From the NCBI GenBank assembly GCA_910574935.1, contig CAJTCU010000002.1, positions 1 through 64,000 on the forward strand: a stretch of DNA of 64,000 bases. Reading direction: 5' to 3'. This DNA comes from Oscillospiraceae bacterium. Lineage in GTDB: Bacteria; Bacillota; Clostridia; Oscillospirales; Acutalibacteraceae. The position numbers and the translations under genes were made by a program. Positions 43,239 through 51,345 of this stretch are shown here, in pieces. Positions within the stretch are counted from its first letter, which is position 1; every line of letters begins with the position of its first letter. The notes beneath the pieces were generated by a model, which was not told the DNA's origin, ran no database searches, and saw only the letters and a program-made list of their open reading frames with translations.

Positions 43239-43324
43239 AGCAACCGGCTAACATGACGGAGCGTTTCCTTCTCCTCCGCTTTAGTCCCTATGGCTTTGCG
43301 TCCCACCGTTTCCGGCGGTTTGCC
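43239..43324 (-). promoter_or_regulatory. c-di-GMP-I riboswitch, first of a tandem
   Basis: Reading leftward: GGCAAACC, stem with GGAAAC, GGGACGCAAAGCC, GGGACTAA, a second arm capped by GGAAAC, then GTTAGCCGGTTGC. This is an almost textbook GEMM-I (c-di-GMP class I) aptamer. Only nine bases separate it from the next copy, so both probably sense c-di-GMP in one leader of the adhesin gene. Confidence 0.88.
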
Positions 43325-43372
43325 AAAAATGTTCGTCATCGTTGCACGGGCCCAAACACTGCCCTAATCTCT

Positions 43373-43404
43373 CCCCGCTGTCATCGATGTACATGACAGC
43401 GGGG
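43373..43404 (-). promoter_or_regulatory. 12-bp stem hairpin in the adhesin leader
   Basis: CCCCGCTGTCAT pairs perfectly with ATGACAGCGGGG around eight bases, between the ten-codon ORF and the first riboswitch. There is no T-tract after it on the minus strand. Confidence 0.6.
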
Positions 43405-43406
43405 CG

Positions 43407-43439
43407 CTACCACGGTGGCATCGCTTGATTCTTTATCAT
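43407..43439 (-). CDS. candidate 10-codon leader peptide
   Basis: ATG at 43439 encodes M-I-K-N-Q-A-M-P-P-W and then TAG. It is preceded at six bases by GGAAAGGAGG, a full-strength ribosome site and the best in the neighbourhood, which is hard to explain without translation. It lies upstream of the hairpin and the tandem riboswitches on the same strand. A leader-peptide role is inferred; conservation is untested. Confidence 0.5.
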   Translation of the reverse strand: MIKNQAMPPW

Positions 43440-43483
43440 ACGCGCACCTCCTTTCCATAGGTACCTAAGTTTACTGCACGGCT

Positions 43484-43624
43484 TCACTGAACACGGGAAA
43501 GGATTGTTTGGCCAGTTTTGGCCAAACAACAGAAAGCTAGCTTTCTGTATGTTGAATTCGCACGATCGGTCTGTATTTTATTTCCATATTTAATTTTCAG
43601 TGTTACGCTATATGTTGTGTTCAT
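43484..43624 (-). CDS. candidate small ORF, 46 aa
   Basis: M-N-T-T-Y-S-V-T-L-K-I-K-Y-G-N-K-I-Q-T-D and on to R-V-Q, 46 residues, preceded by AAGGGAGG with a short spacing. It is basic with a Cys pair (F-C-C-L-A). Two strong DNA dyads (43504-43548) lie inside it, which could mean the region acts as structured RNA or operator DNA rather than as a gene. Confidence 0.35.
   Translation of the reverse strand: MNTTYSVTLKIKYGNKIQTDRANSTYRKLAFCCLAKTGQTILSRVQ
43504..43548. promoter_or_regulatory. two adjacent strong dyads
   Basis: TTGTTTGGCC pairs with GGCCAAACAA around AGTTTT (43504-43529). The next 20 bases (43529-43548, ACAGAAAGCT-AGCTTTCTGT) form a perfect palindrome. They share one base. The function is not evident: operators, or paired RNA hairpins in the adhesin leader. 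Confidence 0.6.
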
Positions 43625-43695
43625 CCCGCCTCCCTTCTAAGGCATATTCTACTTCAATATAATATGTCGACGGAAATTTCTGGAAAATAAGAGAA

Positions 43696-43735
43696 AGAGA
43701 AAAATTATTTTCGATTAACAAATAATTTTTTCTCT
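43696..43735. terminator. AT-rich hairpin after pilT
   Basis: AGAGAAAAATTATTT pairs with AAATAATTTTTTCTCT around nine bases, 20 bases past the pilT stop. The T-rich arm makes it a plausible terminator separating pilT from the adhesin leader. Confidence 0.55.
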
Positions 43736-43755
43736 CCCCCATTTTGCTATTTTAT

Positions 43756-44817
43756 TTACCCCAGCCGCCGGCGCAGCTGATCTGGATTATCTGAATAATT
43801 CAGGGCTATTTCCTTGGTAATCATCCCCTGCTGGTACAGCTTCAAAATAGACTGGTCCATGGTCACCATACCCTCGGCGCTGCCTGCCGCTATGGCGCTG
43901 TCGATCTGGTGGGTCTTGCTGTCCCGTATCAGGCTGCGGATCGCGCTATTCATATGCATCACCTCAAAAGCCGGCACCAGCCCGCCCTGGGTGTCTGGCA
44001 GCAGCTGCTGGCTAACCACCGCGCTAAGCACCATAGAAAGCTGCACCCGAACCTGGCCCTGCTGCCCGCTGGGGAAGCTGTCTACAATACGGTCAATGGT
44101 ATTCACCGTGCCCTTGGTGTGCAGGGTAGCAATGAGCAGGTGGCCGGTCTCCGCGGCGGTCATGGCCGTGCGGATGGTCTCGTGGTCCCGCATCTCCCCC
44201 ACCAGCATCACGTCTGGGGCCTGGCGCAGGCAGGCCCGCAGGGCAGAAAGGTAGTCCTGGGTGTCAATGGCCACTTCCCGCTGGCTAACAATGCTCTTCT
44301 GGTTTCGGTGCAGATACTCAATGGGATCCTCCAGCGTGATAATATGGGCCTCTCGGGTCTGATTGATCCGGTCGATAATACATGCCTGGGTGGTAGACTT
44401 GCCGCTGCCTGCTGTGCCGGTGACCAGCACCATGCCATGCTGAAGCTCCGCCAGGTCCATCACCTGCGGGGGAATTTGCAGGGCTTGCCAGTTTGGAATG
44501 TCAAAGGCCACCACCCGCACCACTGCGGCCATAGAACCCCGCTGCTTGTAGGTGTTAATGCGAAACCGGGCCAGCCCCCGCACCGCACAGGAGAAATCAT
44601 CGTCCCCCTGGGCCTCAAATCGGTCCATAGGGCGTTTGGCCAGCTCGTATAATTGGCTGATCAGGGCATAGGTGTCATCGGGAAAAAGCTGGTTTTCGTC
44701 AATACGCACCAGGCGCTTTTCCAGCTTTTCACAGACCGGACTCCCGCCGATGATAAAAAGATCCGAAGCGCCATCATCCACAGCGCGCTTTAAATATTCT
44801 GTAACAGATGTTGACAT
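43756..44817 (-). CDS. pilT: PilT-type retraction ATPase
   Basis: 353 residues of the GspE/PilT ATPase family. The N-terminal PAS-like part (V-D-D-G-A-S-D-L-F-I-I-G-G-S-P) leads to Walker A G-T-A-G-S-G-K-S-T-T, the Asp box I-T-L-E-D-P-I-E-Y, Walker B V-M-L-V-G-E-M-R-D and the His box T-G-H-L-L-I-A-T-L-H-T. The G-E-M-R-D-H-E-T-I wording is specific to PilT rather than PilB. It starts behind AAAAGGAG. It follows the pseudopilin operon but a strong terminator intervenes. Confidence 0.93.
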   Translation of the reverse strand: MSTSVTEYLKRAVDDGASDLFIIGGSPVCEKLEKRLVRIDENQLFPDDTYALISQLYELAKRPMDRFEAQGDDDFSCAVRGLARFRINTYKQRGSMAAVVRVVAFDIPNWQALQIPPQVMDLAELQHGMVLVTGTAGSGKSTTQACIIDRINQTREAHIITLEDPIEYLHRNQKSIVSQREVAIDTQDYLSALRACLRQAPDVMLVGEMRDHETIRTAMTAAETGHLLIATLHTKGTVNTIDRIVDSFPSGQQGQVRVQLSMVLSAVVSQQLLPDTQGGLVPAFEVMHMNSAIRSLIRDSKTHQIDSAIAAGSAEGMVTMDQSILKLYQQGMITKEIALNYSDNPDQLRRRLG

Positions 44818-44852
44818 AGGGTGTCTCCTTTTCTGATAGATTATTTTTCCTC

Positions 44853-44898
44853 TAAATAAAAAACACGCAGTCCAAGTACATTCGGCACCTGGACTGCG
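44853..44898 (-). terminator. terminator between pseudopilin genes and pilT
   Basis: CGCAGTCCA (minus strand) pairs with TGGACTGCG and is followed by TGTTTTTTATTT. It is 12 bases past the last pseudopilin-like gene, so pilT must be reached by read-through or its own promoter. Confidence 0.85.
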
Positions 44899-44909
44899 CA
44901 GCGGGCCAC

Positions 44910-45329
44910 TTATCCAAGCCCTGATCCATCCCCCTCATACAGTTCTACATGGTCTCGAGGCGTCCACTCTTCCGTGGAAACCGCCTGCCACTTCAACACC
45001 TGCCAGCGGGTTTCGGTCAGCGTAACCTCCACTTCCAGCCGCTGGCCCTCTGAAATGGGGCAGCTATAGCGGTATATCCCGCCGCTTTCCTCCACGCCTT
45101 CAGGTACCTGGCCCGCCCGCAGCTGGGCAAGAATCTCTTCCGCTTGGCTATCGGCAGCATAGTATCCTGCCACTGCCTGGGCTGCGGTATCCCCCAGGCG
45201 GCTGTCTGCCCGGACGGTGCTAAGGCTTAGCAGGGCGAACACCGTCAAGCACAGAACCGCAAATACCACCAGCAGGGAACTGCCCCCCAGCGCCGGCGGC
45301 GAAAAACGGACTTTCTCTTTCTTTGCCAT
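44910..45329 (-). CDS. PilX-like minor pseudopilin protein
   Basis: 139 residues. After a basic N-terminus a single membrane helix (S-L-L-V-V-F-A-V-L-C-L-T-V-F-A-L-L-S-L-S-T) is followed by A-D-S-Q-A-E-E-I-L-A-Q-L and a small extracytoplasmic beta domain. This resembles PilX/GspK-like minor pilins in layout, though no canonical prepilin peptidase site is obvious. AAAGGGGG precedes the ATG. Last gene of the pil operon before the terminator. Confidence 0.6.
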   Translation of the reverse strand: MAKKEKVRFSPPALGGSSLLVVFAVLCLTVFALLSLSTVRADSRLGDTAAQAVAGYYAADSQAEEILAQLRAGQVPEGVEESGGIYRYSCPISEGQRLEVEVTLTETRWQVLKWQAVSTEEWTPRDHVELYEGDGSGLG

Positions 45330-45342
45330 CGCCTAGCCCCCT

Positions 45343-45759
45343 TTAGTAGTAGTCCTTTGTCTGTTTCTGCCAGGAGAATTCCAGGCTGTACAGCTCCTTG
45401 CCCTCCGGGTTGGTCACCGTTACCCGGCTCTCCCCCAGATAGGGCAGGCGCTCTGGCAGGCGGGTCAGCACCACGGTATAAAAGCTGGGCTCAAAACTGG
45501 GCTTACCCTCATCGTCAAAATAATAGGTACCCTCGCCTGTAGGATACTTTTTATCCACCAGAGGACCATCGGTCTTTGCCGCAAATTTCTCCGACTCCAC
45601 CGTGTTCTGGCACAGCACCACCGCCATATCCCGCTGGCGGGCCTCCTCCGAAAGCCGGTCCGACAGCACAAAGGCCTGTAGGCACAGGGCCGCCGCCAGG
45701 GCGAACACCAGAATCATCACTATCTGTTCCATCATCACCAGGGGCGCTTTGCTCTTCAT
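45343..45759 (-). CDS. pseudopilin-like protein, 138 aa
   Basis: 138 residues. The hydrophobic N-terminal helix (M-E-Q-I-V-M-I-L-V-F-A-L-A-A-A-L-C-L-Q-A-F) has Glu at its start, recalling the Glu5 of type IV pilins, followed by a small globular domain. It overlaps the preceding gene (ATGA). Likely a minor pilin in a type IV pilus-like machine. Confidence 0.6.
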   Translation of the reverse strand: MKSKAPLVMMEQIVMILVFALAAALCLQAFVLSDRLSEEARQRDMAVVLCQNTVESEKFAAKTDGPLVDKKYPTGEGTYYFDDEGKPSFEPSFYTVVLTRLPERLPYLGESRVTVTNPEGKELYSLEFSWQKQTKDYY

Positions 45760-46229
45760 GACAGACCGCCCTCCATTTCGCCGCGCAGGGTGAGGTAGAG
45801 GTCCGGGCAGCCCTCTATCTTGACCCGCACCCCGCCGTTATCAATGGACAGCTCCATGCCCTCCGCCTCCATAACGCGCTCGCCGTCCTCAGGCTCCAGC
45901 ATTAAGTCTTCGGCACAATACAGCTCCATCAGCCAGCCATCATAACAGTACACCCGGGTAATATAGCCCTCTTCATCCCGCAGTTCCAGGGCGTCCATGC
46001 CGTTAAACCGGCCGGCCCCTACGCCCCCCTGGCCATCCGCCTGACGTACCCGCTGGGCTATGTACTGTAGACAGGTACGCTGTTGATAGGCCCCCTGATC
46101 CCGCTGGGTCAACCGCTGGTAAACCCCCGCGCCGGTAAGCAGCACCGTTAGAATGCATACCGCGAACACCGCGAACAGCAGCAGAGCCACCAGACCGTCC
46201 ATATGATGCTTTACCGTTAATTTCTTCAT
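45756..46229 (-). CDS. DUF4860-like pseudopilin protein
   Basis: 157 residues with an N-terminal membrane helix (G-L-V-A-L-L-L-F-A-V-F-A-V-C-I-L-T-V-L-L-T) and a beta-rich domain containing R-D-E-E-G-Y-I-T-R-V-Y-C-Y-D-G-W-L-M-E-L. I associate this with DUF4860, found in Clostridia pil operons. It overlaps both neighbours by four bases, so the cluster is tightly coupled. Confidence 0.65.
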   Translation of the reverse strand: MKKLTVKHHMDGLVALLLFAVFAVCILTVLLTGAGVYQRLTQRDQGAYQQRTCLQYIAQRVRQADGQGGVGAGRFNGMDALELRDEEGYITRVYCYDGWLMELYCAEDLMLEPEDGERVMEAEGMELSIDNGGVRVKIEGCPDLYLTLRGEMEGGLS

Positions 46230-46546
46230 GGTCTCTCCAGCACTGTGATATCAGGCATCAGGTTTTCCGCGCAGGGCACGAAGTGGACCATATACCGGTC
46301 CTCATCCACCTGAATCCCATAGTGCTCCTCCAAATATTCCAAACTAGGGGGATAGCTTCCCTCGCTGGCAAAGCAGGCCACGCAGCCCCGCCGCAGGGCC
46401 TGCTCCAGCTGGTCTACGCCCTTCTCCGCCTGGCCCCGGTCCAGGTTGTCCAGGGCCGCGGCAAAAAACACCACCCCTGCCGCCAGCCCCAGGGGCAGCA
46501 GCAGGCCCCGAAGGACCCGAATCCACCTATGTTCTATTTTCCCCAT
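46226..46546 (-). CDS. pil-operon membrane protein, 106 aa
   Basis: A basic N-terminus, one membrane helix (L-L-L-P-L-G-L-A-A-G-V-V-F-F-A-A-A-L) and a soluble part with G-C-V-A-C-F-A-S-E-G-S-Y-P-P-S-L-E-Y-L. The Y-P-P-S-L wording resembles the conserved P-P-S-L turn in pilin-like proteins. ATG 46546 lies just after the pilC stop; a TTG at 46558 is also possible. It probably functions as a minor pilin. Confidence 0.6.
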   Translation of the reverse strand: MGKIEHRWIRVLRGLLLPLGLAAGVVFFAAALDNLDRGQAEKGVDQLEQALRRGCVACFASEGSYPPSLEYLEEHYGIQVDEDRYMVHFVPCAENLMPDITVLERP

Positions 46547-46550
46547 GGCG

Positions 46551-47588
46551 TCACCCAATGGCCGCCATAATGTTCATCAGCGGCAACATAACAGACAACA
46601 GAATCAGTCCCACCAGCATCGAGCAAACCAGCACCAGGGCTGGTTCAGCCCTGCTAACCTTCTCTTCCAGGGCGGCCTCGCTCTCCTCGGCCAGGTCCTG
46701 GGCAATCTTCTCCATAGCCGCATCCCCCGCGCCGCTGCGCTGGCCCAGCTCTAATAAGCGGCACTGGGCCGCCGGCAGCAAGCCGCTCTCCCGCATCGCG
46801 GAGGAAAGGGCCTCGCCCTCATCCAGCCTGGCGCGGCAATCCTGGCAGCGCTGCTGGGCTGTGGGGGTACCAGCCATTACATCCCTGGCCAAGTCCAGGG
46901 CATCCTCCATAGGCAGGCCGCTGGCCATGCCCATAGCCAGGGCTTGGGCCACCCGGGCGGTATTCATCCGGCGGGAAACGCCCTTATCCCCCCGGGTTTT
47001 TTTCCACCAGCCGGTCACTCTTTCCCGAAAGCTCCCCACAGCGGCAAACAAAATAAAGAAGATCACCACCAGGGCTAAAACGGCCAGCAGCACCGGCATG
47101 GCGCCATCCAGCCAGCGGCCAATGGACAAAAGCCCTCCGGCCACTCCGCTGAGCCGCCCGCCCAAAGAGGCATACACTTCGTCAAAAATGGGAAGTACCT
47201 TCACCAGCAGCACTGTGATGACCACCAGCATCAGGGCCAACATCACCGCTGGGTACAAAAGGGCGCTGCGCACCCGCCGGTCCAGCCGGGCCCGGTCCTC
47301 ATAAAAGGTAGAAAGGGCCCGCAGGGCCTCTTCCAGCTTGCCGGACTGTTCGCCCACCTGCACCAGCCCGCACACATAGGCCGGAAAACCCCCGGCCTCC
47401 TTCATCGCGTCCGAGAGGGTCCCGCCCTCATCCAGGCGCAGCGCCATGCCGTTTAGCATTTTCTCGTTGGCCTGGTCCTCCTGGGCCATCAGGGCCAGCC
47501 CGTCTCCTGTACCCACACCGGCATGCATCAGCATGGCCAGCTCCAGGCACAGGGCAGCAATGCTTTGATTTGTCAAATCTTTTTTCAC
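46551..47588 (-). CDS. pilC: PilC/GspF-type platform protein
   Basis: 345 residues with the duplicated T2SSF fold: two cytoplasmic helical bundles (L-A-M-L-M-H-A-G-V-G-T-G-D-G-L and A-M-G-M-A-S-G-L-P-M-E-D-A-L), each followed by membrane helices. The R-V-R-S-A-L-L-Y-P-A-V-M motif lies after the first bundle. It is the inner-membrane platform on which assembly and retraction ATPases act. It begins at GTG 47588 behind GGAGG and heads the pseudopilin operon. Confidence 0.9.
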   Translation of the reverse strand: MKKDLTNQSIAALCLELAMLMHAGVGTGDGLALMAQEDQANEKMLNGMALRLDEGGTLSDAMKEAGGFPAYVCGLVQVGEQSGKLEEALRALSTFYEDRARLDRRVRSALLYPAVMLALMLVVITVLLVKVLPIFDEVYASLGGRLSGVAGGLLSIGRWLDGAMPVLLAVLALVVIFFILFAAVGSFRERVTGWWKKTRGDKGVSRRMNTARVAQALAMGMASGLPMEDALDLARDVMAGTPTAQQRCQDCRARLDEGEALSSAMRESGLLPAAQCRLLELGQRSGAGDAAMEKIAQDLAEESEAALEEKVSRAEPALVLVCSMLVGLILLSVMLPLMNIMAAIG

Positions 47589-47668
47589 GTCAAGACCTCC
47601 GTTACAGCGGCCGAAAAGACCCCGGCCGGTGAATCAATGGCAAGAATGTCCTCCCCTACCATTTTACC

Positions 47669-47875
47669 CTAATTGGCCGGTTTTGTAAAGTCCGATTCTC
47701 TTTCGGCCAACACCCGCACCTTTCCCTCAGCGTCGGCCACAGCCCGCAGCACTTCCCGGCGGCGTTGAAGGGACAGCGCCAGGGTAAGGGCTAGGTTCAC
47801 GGTGGTGACCAGTGCCAGGAAGATCCTCCCTTTCATGCCAGGCTTTCTGCGAGCAGTACTTTTCTTTTTGCTCAT
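47669..47875 (-). CDS. small single-pass membrane protein, 68 aa
   Basis: 68 residues: a Lys/Arg-rich N-terminus, one membrane helix (I-F-L-A-L-V-T-T-V-N-L-A-L-T-L-A-L-S-L) and a charged tail. AGGAGG sits upstream of the ATG. It lies between addB and pilC on the same strand and could be the first gene of the pil transcript. No family recognised. Confidence 0.55.
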   Translation of the reverse strand: MSKKKSTARRKPGMKGRIFLALVTTVNLALTLALSLQRRREVLRAVADAEGKVRVLAERESDFTKPAN

Positions 47876-47999
47876 GATGATAGGCCTCCTATTTTAAAAT
47901 AATTTGCACAAGCAGCGGGCGGTTCCGCTCTTTTTATGCTTCTTTCTACCGGCGGGAGCTCTCTTCTAACGTATCCGGCGGCTTTGCTTTTCTGCCGCT

Positions 48000-50900
48000 T
48001 CACGGCTCCTTTTGCGCCATCTCCCGCGCGATTCGTTCCATCGCCTCTTTGGTCCCGGTCCGTTCCTGTTCTATATCCTGTTGGCCATATTCCCCGCCGC
48101 ACACCGCCCCGTAGGGGCAGTACTGGCAGGTATTTTGATTTTTAAGGTTGGGCTTTGCCTCTGCCGCGCCCCGGGCCAGCTCCCGGCCCATAGAAGCTAC
48201 CAGCCGCTGGGCGTATCCCAGCACCTGTTCCAGCTCTTCCTGGCTAAGCACCTGACTTCTGCTGTCCGGGGTTCCGTCCTTTTTCAGGCTCACAGGGATA
48301 AATTCTCCCCGGGCCCCAGCCTCCATTGCCTCTATAATCTCCCCGTCATTAAGCACCAGCCCGCTCATGCGCAGCTGCCGGTCCGCCGCTTTTTTGACCT
48401 CCTCCGGGCTGTCTCCCCGTTGAGCCGCCACGCTAGGCTCTGCCGCCGGCATATAGAGAATACCCGCTGGATGCAGCCGGCCATCCTGGGCCAGGGCGGC
48501 CAGGTAAATCAGCATTTGCATATTTAGCCCATAGAGCACGTCCCCCAGCCGGAAGGACTTTCCCCCTGTCTTATAGTCAATAACCCGCACAAAGTCTTTT
48601 CCGTCCGGCCGGTGATAGACGTCTACCCGGTCAATGGTGCCCCCCACCGTAACCATCAGGCCATTTGGGTCCTGGATCTTCAACGCGGGCATATCCCCGC
48701 CCAGCTTTACCTCCAGACCGCTGGGCTCAAACCTGCTTTGCGCCAGCTCTGCTTCCACATGGACAATAAGCTTGCAGGCAGAGCGGACCATACGCTCCAG
48801 CCGGTAGCGCTCCCGGCCAGAAAGAGCCTCTGCCCCGCCCATATTCTCTTCCGCATATTTCTGAATATGCCCCCGAACCACCGCTTCCAGCTCTTCCTGG
48901 GTCCAGGCGGTGCGCTCCTCCTTGGCCACCCGAAAGATCTTCTCAAAAAGATAATGCATCATGGTGCCATATTGCAGCACATCCACCTCGGCGGGCCGGC
49001 GCTCCCGGGCATTCAGGCCATACCGGCAGAAATATTTAAAGGGGCAGCTGTGGAAGGTCTCTATCTGAGAGGGCGATAGAAACAGCCGCTCCCCATACAC
49101 CTGCCGGGCCAGTTCCGGGTCCTCCACCCGCTGGGGCCTCTGCCCCGCCGCCCGTTCCAGGGCCTGCACCCGGCCCGCAAATTCCTGGTCCTCCATAACA
49201 AAACGCCGCAGTGCCGCTGCCTGGGGGCTGTTCTCCTGCCAGCGGGCCGCCATGCGGGAAAAAGCCGCCTGGCGGGAATTGGCAAAATATTCGTCTGGCA
49301 GGTCCCGCCGGGGCCGCAGGTTTGGAAACGCCCCCAGCACCCCCTCCACCAGCTCACTGGGTTCCTTGTCCTCTCCCCCTACGGCGGAAGGCCAGGATAT
49401 GTATAGCCGCTCCGCCGCTAGGCTAGCCACCGAGTAGGCCAGGTAGCGCTCCTCAACAGCTTTCTTTTCCAATGGGTCCCCCAGGGGCAGGTCCAGCTGA
49501 ATCAGCTCCCTGCGCTCCGCGTCGGAGAACACCCCCGAGGACCGGGGAGTCAGGGGAAAGTCCCCCTGGGTGACGCCGATCAAAAACACTGCCCTGGGCG
49601 TGCTCTGCCGCACCTGCTCCGCTGTGCCAAAGATCACCTGGTCCAGGGTCTGAGGAATCTCAGAGACGTCCTCCGCGGCCAGCACCTCTTTTAGCAGCCG
49701 GTAGAACTTATCTCTAGCCACCCTTTGCTCTCCCAAAAGCACGTACATCTGGTCCAATAGTTCCATCAGCAGATCCCATACCCGCAGCTGTCTGGCGGAA
49801 ATAACGTCCTCCCCATCCATTTCCAGCCTCCGGCAATATTCCGGCAGGCTCTCCTCCAAACCGAAATCCATCAATAGATCATAGGCCGCCTGGGCAATCT
49901 CTTTTCCCGAGGCGTCCGCCGTGCGCTTCTCAAATCGCTCTAAAGAGGGAATTACCTTCTCCCGCAGCTCATTGAGCCGGCCAAGCAGAGCCGCGTCTTC
50001 TTCTGTCAGTTCCCGGCCAAAGCCCTGGGGATGCCGGGTAAAGGGGATGCGCCAGTCCTTGCCACGAATGCGCCAGAGGAAGGCGTAATTTTCCAAATCA
50101 GAAATTTCTTCTATGCTAAGGCCCGTTACCCCGGTCTTTAGCATCTCTAGCAGGGCACCGGTGTCCAGTCCCTCCTGCACCACCTCAAAGGCCCCCAGCA
50201 GAAACCTACACACAGGCTCCCCGTCCACCCGTATGGGCTGGGACATAAAGCAGGGCGCCCCCCGTTTCTCCAGGGCCACGTCCAGGCTTCCGTAGTACTG
50301 GCTCGGGTTCCGACAGATCACGGTGATGTCCCGGTAGCGCATTCCCCCTGCTGCCAGCCGCCGGATGGTGGCTGCCACATACTCTGCCTCTTCAAATACG
50401 TCCCGGGCCTGGAACATCTCTATCCCACTGTGGTCCTGGCTGGTCATGGCCTGGTCCGGGCAAAAAAGCTGGGTCTCCAATAACTTTAGGTTCTCATTCT
50501 TATACCGGGGAGCACCCGTGAGCACCACTGGGGGCAGCACCTTTATCCCCAGGTCTCCGGCCAGCCGCTCCAGCCGGTAGCGGGTCCTGTCCACCAGGGC
50601 AAACAAGCCGCAGTCGTCCAGCCCCAGGCCGTCCGTGCACAGGGACACTAACATGGTATCCGCCTGGCGCAGCAGCTGCCCCAGCACCCGCATTTCTTGG
50701 ACCGTAAATCCCTCAAAAGAATCCACTGCCACTGTATACCCCTTGAAGATGTCGCTTCCCTCCAGGGTCTGGGCCAAGCGGGTCAGGTCGTCTCGGCTGT
50801 CCAGGTAGCTGGCCCCCACCAGTGCCTCATAGGCGGCATAGACCAAGCCCAGCTCCCGCAGCTTTTGGCTAAGCCCCGCGGGCACCGGCAGGCCGGCGGC

Positions 50901-51332
50901 CTCCGTTACCTGGGCTGGGGCCAGGCCGCACATTTTCAGCTCGTCCACAGCGGTAAGCATCAGGTCGGTGACTCTCCCGGTGCGGGCGGCGTTTTTGTAC
51001 ACCTCCAGGTGGTCCTGGCAAGTTTCAATGGCGGCGGACATCAAAATGCGCCGCCCCCCATCACGAAGCCTGCGGCCCGCCGCGCCCCCTTCCTTGCGAA
51101 ACACGGTCTCCGCCAGCCGGGTAAAGCTGTATATGCCAATGGTGTTGGCCCGCTGGGGCCCAGCCAGGCGCAGCACAGCTTTTTCCGTCTCAAAGCTGAA
51201 CTGCTCAGGCACAATCATCATGCACCGGCTGTCCCCGCAGCGGTCATGATCATTTAAGCTTCGGTCCGACAGGACCCTGCGCATGTACTCGGTCTTGCCG
51301 CTTCCCGCGCGGCCCAAGACAAATTGCAGCAT
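48000..51332 (-). CDS. addB: AddB helicase-nuclease subunit
   Basis: 1110 residues. Walker A G-R-A-G-S-G-K-T-E-Y at the extreme N-terminus, UvrD-like but degenerate helicase segments, and a C-terminal RecB-type nuclease domain (R-V-I-D-Y-K-T-G-G-K-S-F). The iron-sulfur cysteines (C-P-F-K-Y-F-C near residue 770; C-Q-Y-C-P-Y-G-A-V-C at the end) are characteristic of AddB. It processes double-strand breaks with AddA, whose gene is not adjacent here. AGAGGAGG precedes the ATG. Confidence 0.93.
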   Translation of the reverse strand: MLQFVLGRAGSGKTEYMRRVLSDRSLNDHDRCGDSRCMMIVPEQFSFETEKAVLRLAGPQRANTIGIYSFTRLAETVFRKEGGAAGRRLRDGGRRILMSAAIETCQDHLEVYKNAARTGRVTDLMLTAVDELKMCGLAPAQVTEAAGLPVPAGLSQKLRELGLVYAAYEALVGASYLDSRDDLTRLAQTLEGSDIFKGYTVAVDSFEGFTVQEMRVLGQLLRQADTMLVSLCTDGLGLDDCGLFALVDRTRYRLERLAGDLGIKVLPPVVLTGAPRYKNENLKLLETQLFCPDQAMTSQDHSGIEMFQARDVFEEAEYVAATIRRLAAGGMRYRDITVICRNPSQYYGSLDVALEKRGAPCFMSQPIRVDGEPVCRFLLGAFEVVQEGLDTGALLEMLKTGVTGLSIEEISDLENYAFLWRIRGKDWRIPFTRHPQGFGRELTEEDAALLGRLNELREKVIPSLERFEKRTADASGKEIAQAAYDLLMDFGLEESLPEYCRRLEMDGEDVISARQLRVWDLLMELLDQMYVLLGEQRVARDKFYRLLKEVLAAEDVSEIPQTLDQVIFGTAEQVRQSTPRAVFLIGVTQGDFPLTPRSSGVFSDAERRELIQLDLPLGDPLEKKAVEERYLAYSVASLAAERLYISWPSAVGGEDKEPSELVEGVLGAFPNLRPRRDLPDEYFANSRQAAFSRMAARWQENSPQAAALRRFVMEDQEFAGRVQALERAAGQRPQRVEDPELARQVYGERLFLSPSQIETFHSCPFKYFCRYGLNARERRPAEVDVLQYGTMMHYLFEKIFRVAKEERTAWTQEELEAVVRGHIQKYAEENMGGAEALSGRERYRLERMVRSACKLIVHVEAELAQSRFEPSGLEVKLGGDMPALKIQDPNGLMVTVGGTIDRVDVYHRPDGKDFVRVIDYKTGGKSFRLGDVLYGLNMQMLIYLAALAQDGRLHPAGILYMPAAEPSVAAQRGDSPEEVKKAADRQLRMSGLVLNDGEIIEAMEAGARGEFIPVSLKKDGTPDSRSQVLSQEELEQVLGYAQRLVASMGRELARGAAEAKPNLKNQNTCQYCPYGAVCGGEYGQQDIEQERTGTKEAMERIAREMAQKEP

Positions 51333-51345
51333 AGCTGCCTCCTCT

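Noticed and set aside
43148-43339. 63-aa minus-strand ORF upstream of the adhesin gene
   Set aside because: Its codons are the two c-di-GMP riboswitches read as protein; no ribosome site.
47872-48102. 76-aa minus-strand ORF at the addB end
   Set aside because: Overlaps the real addB C-terminus in another frame and is low-complexity basic sequence.
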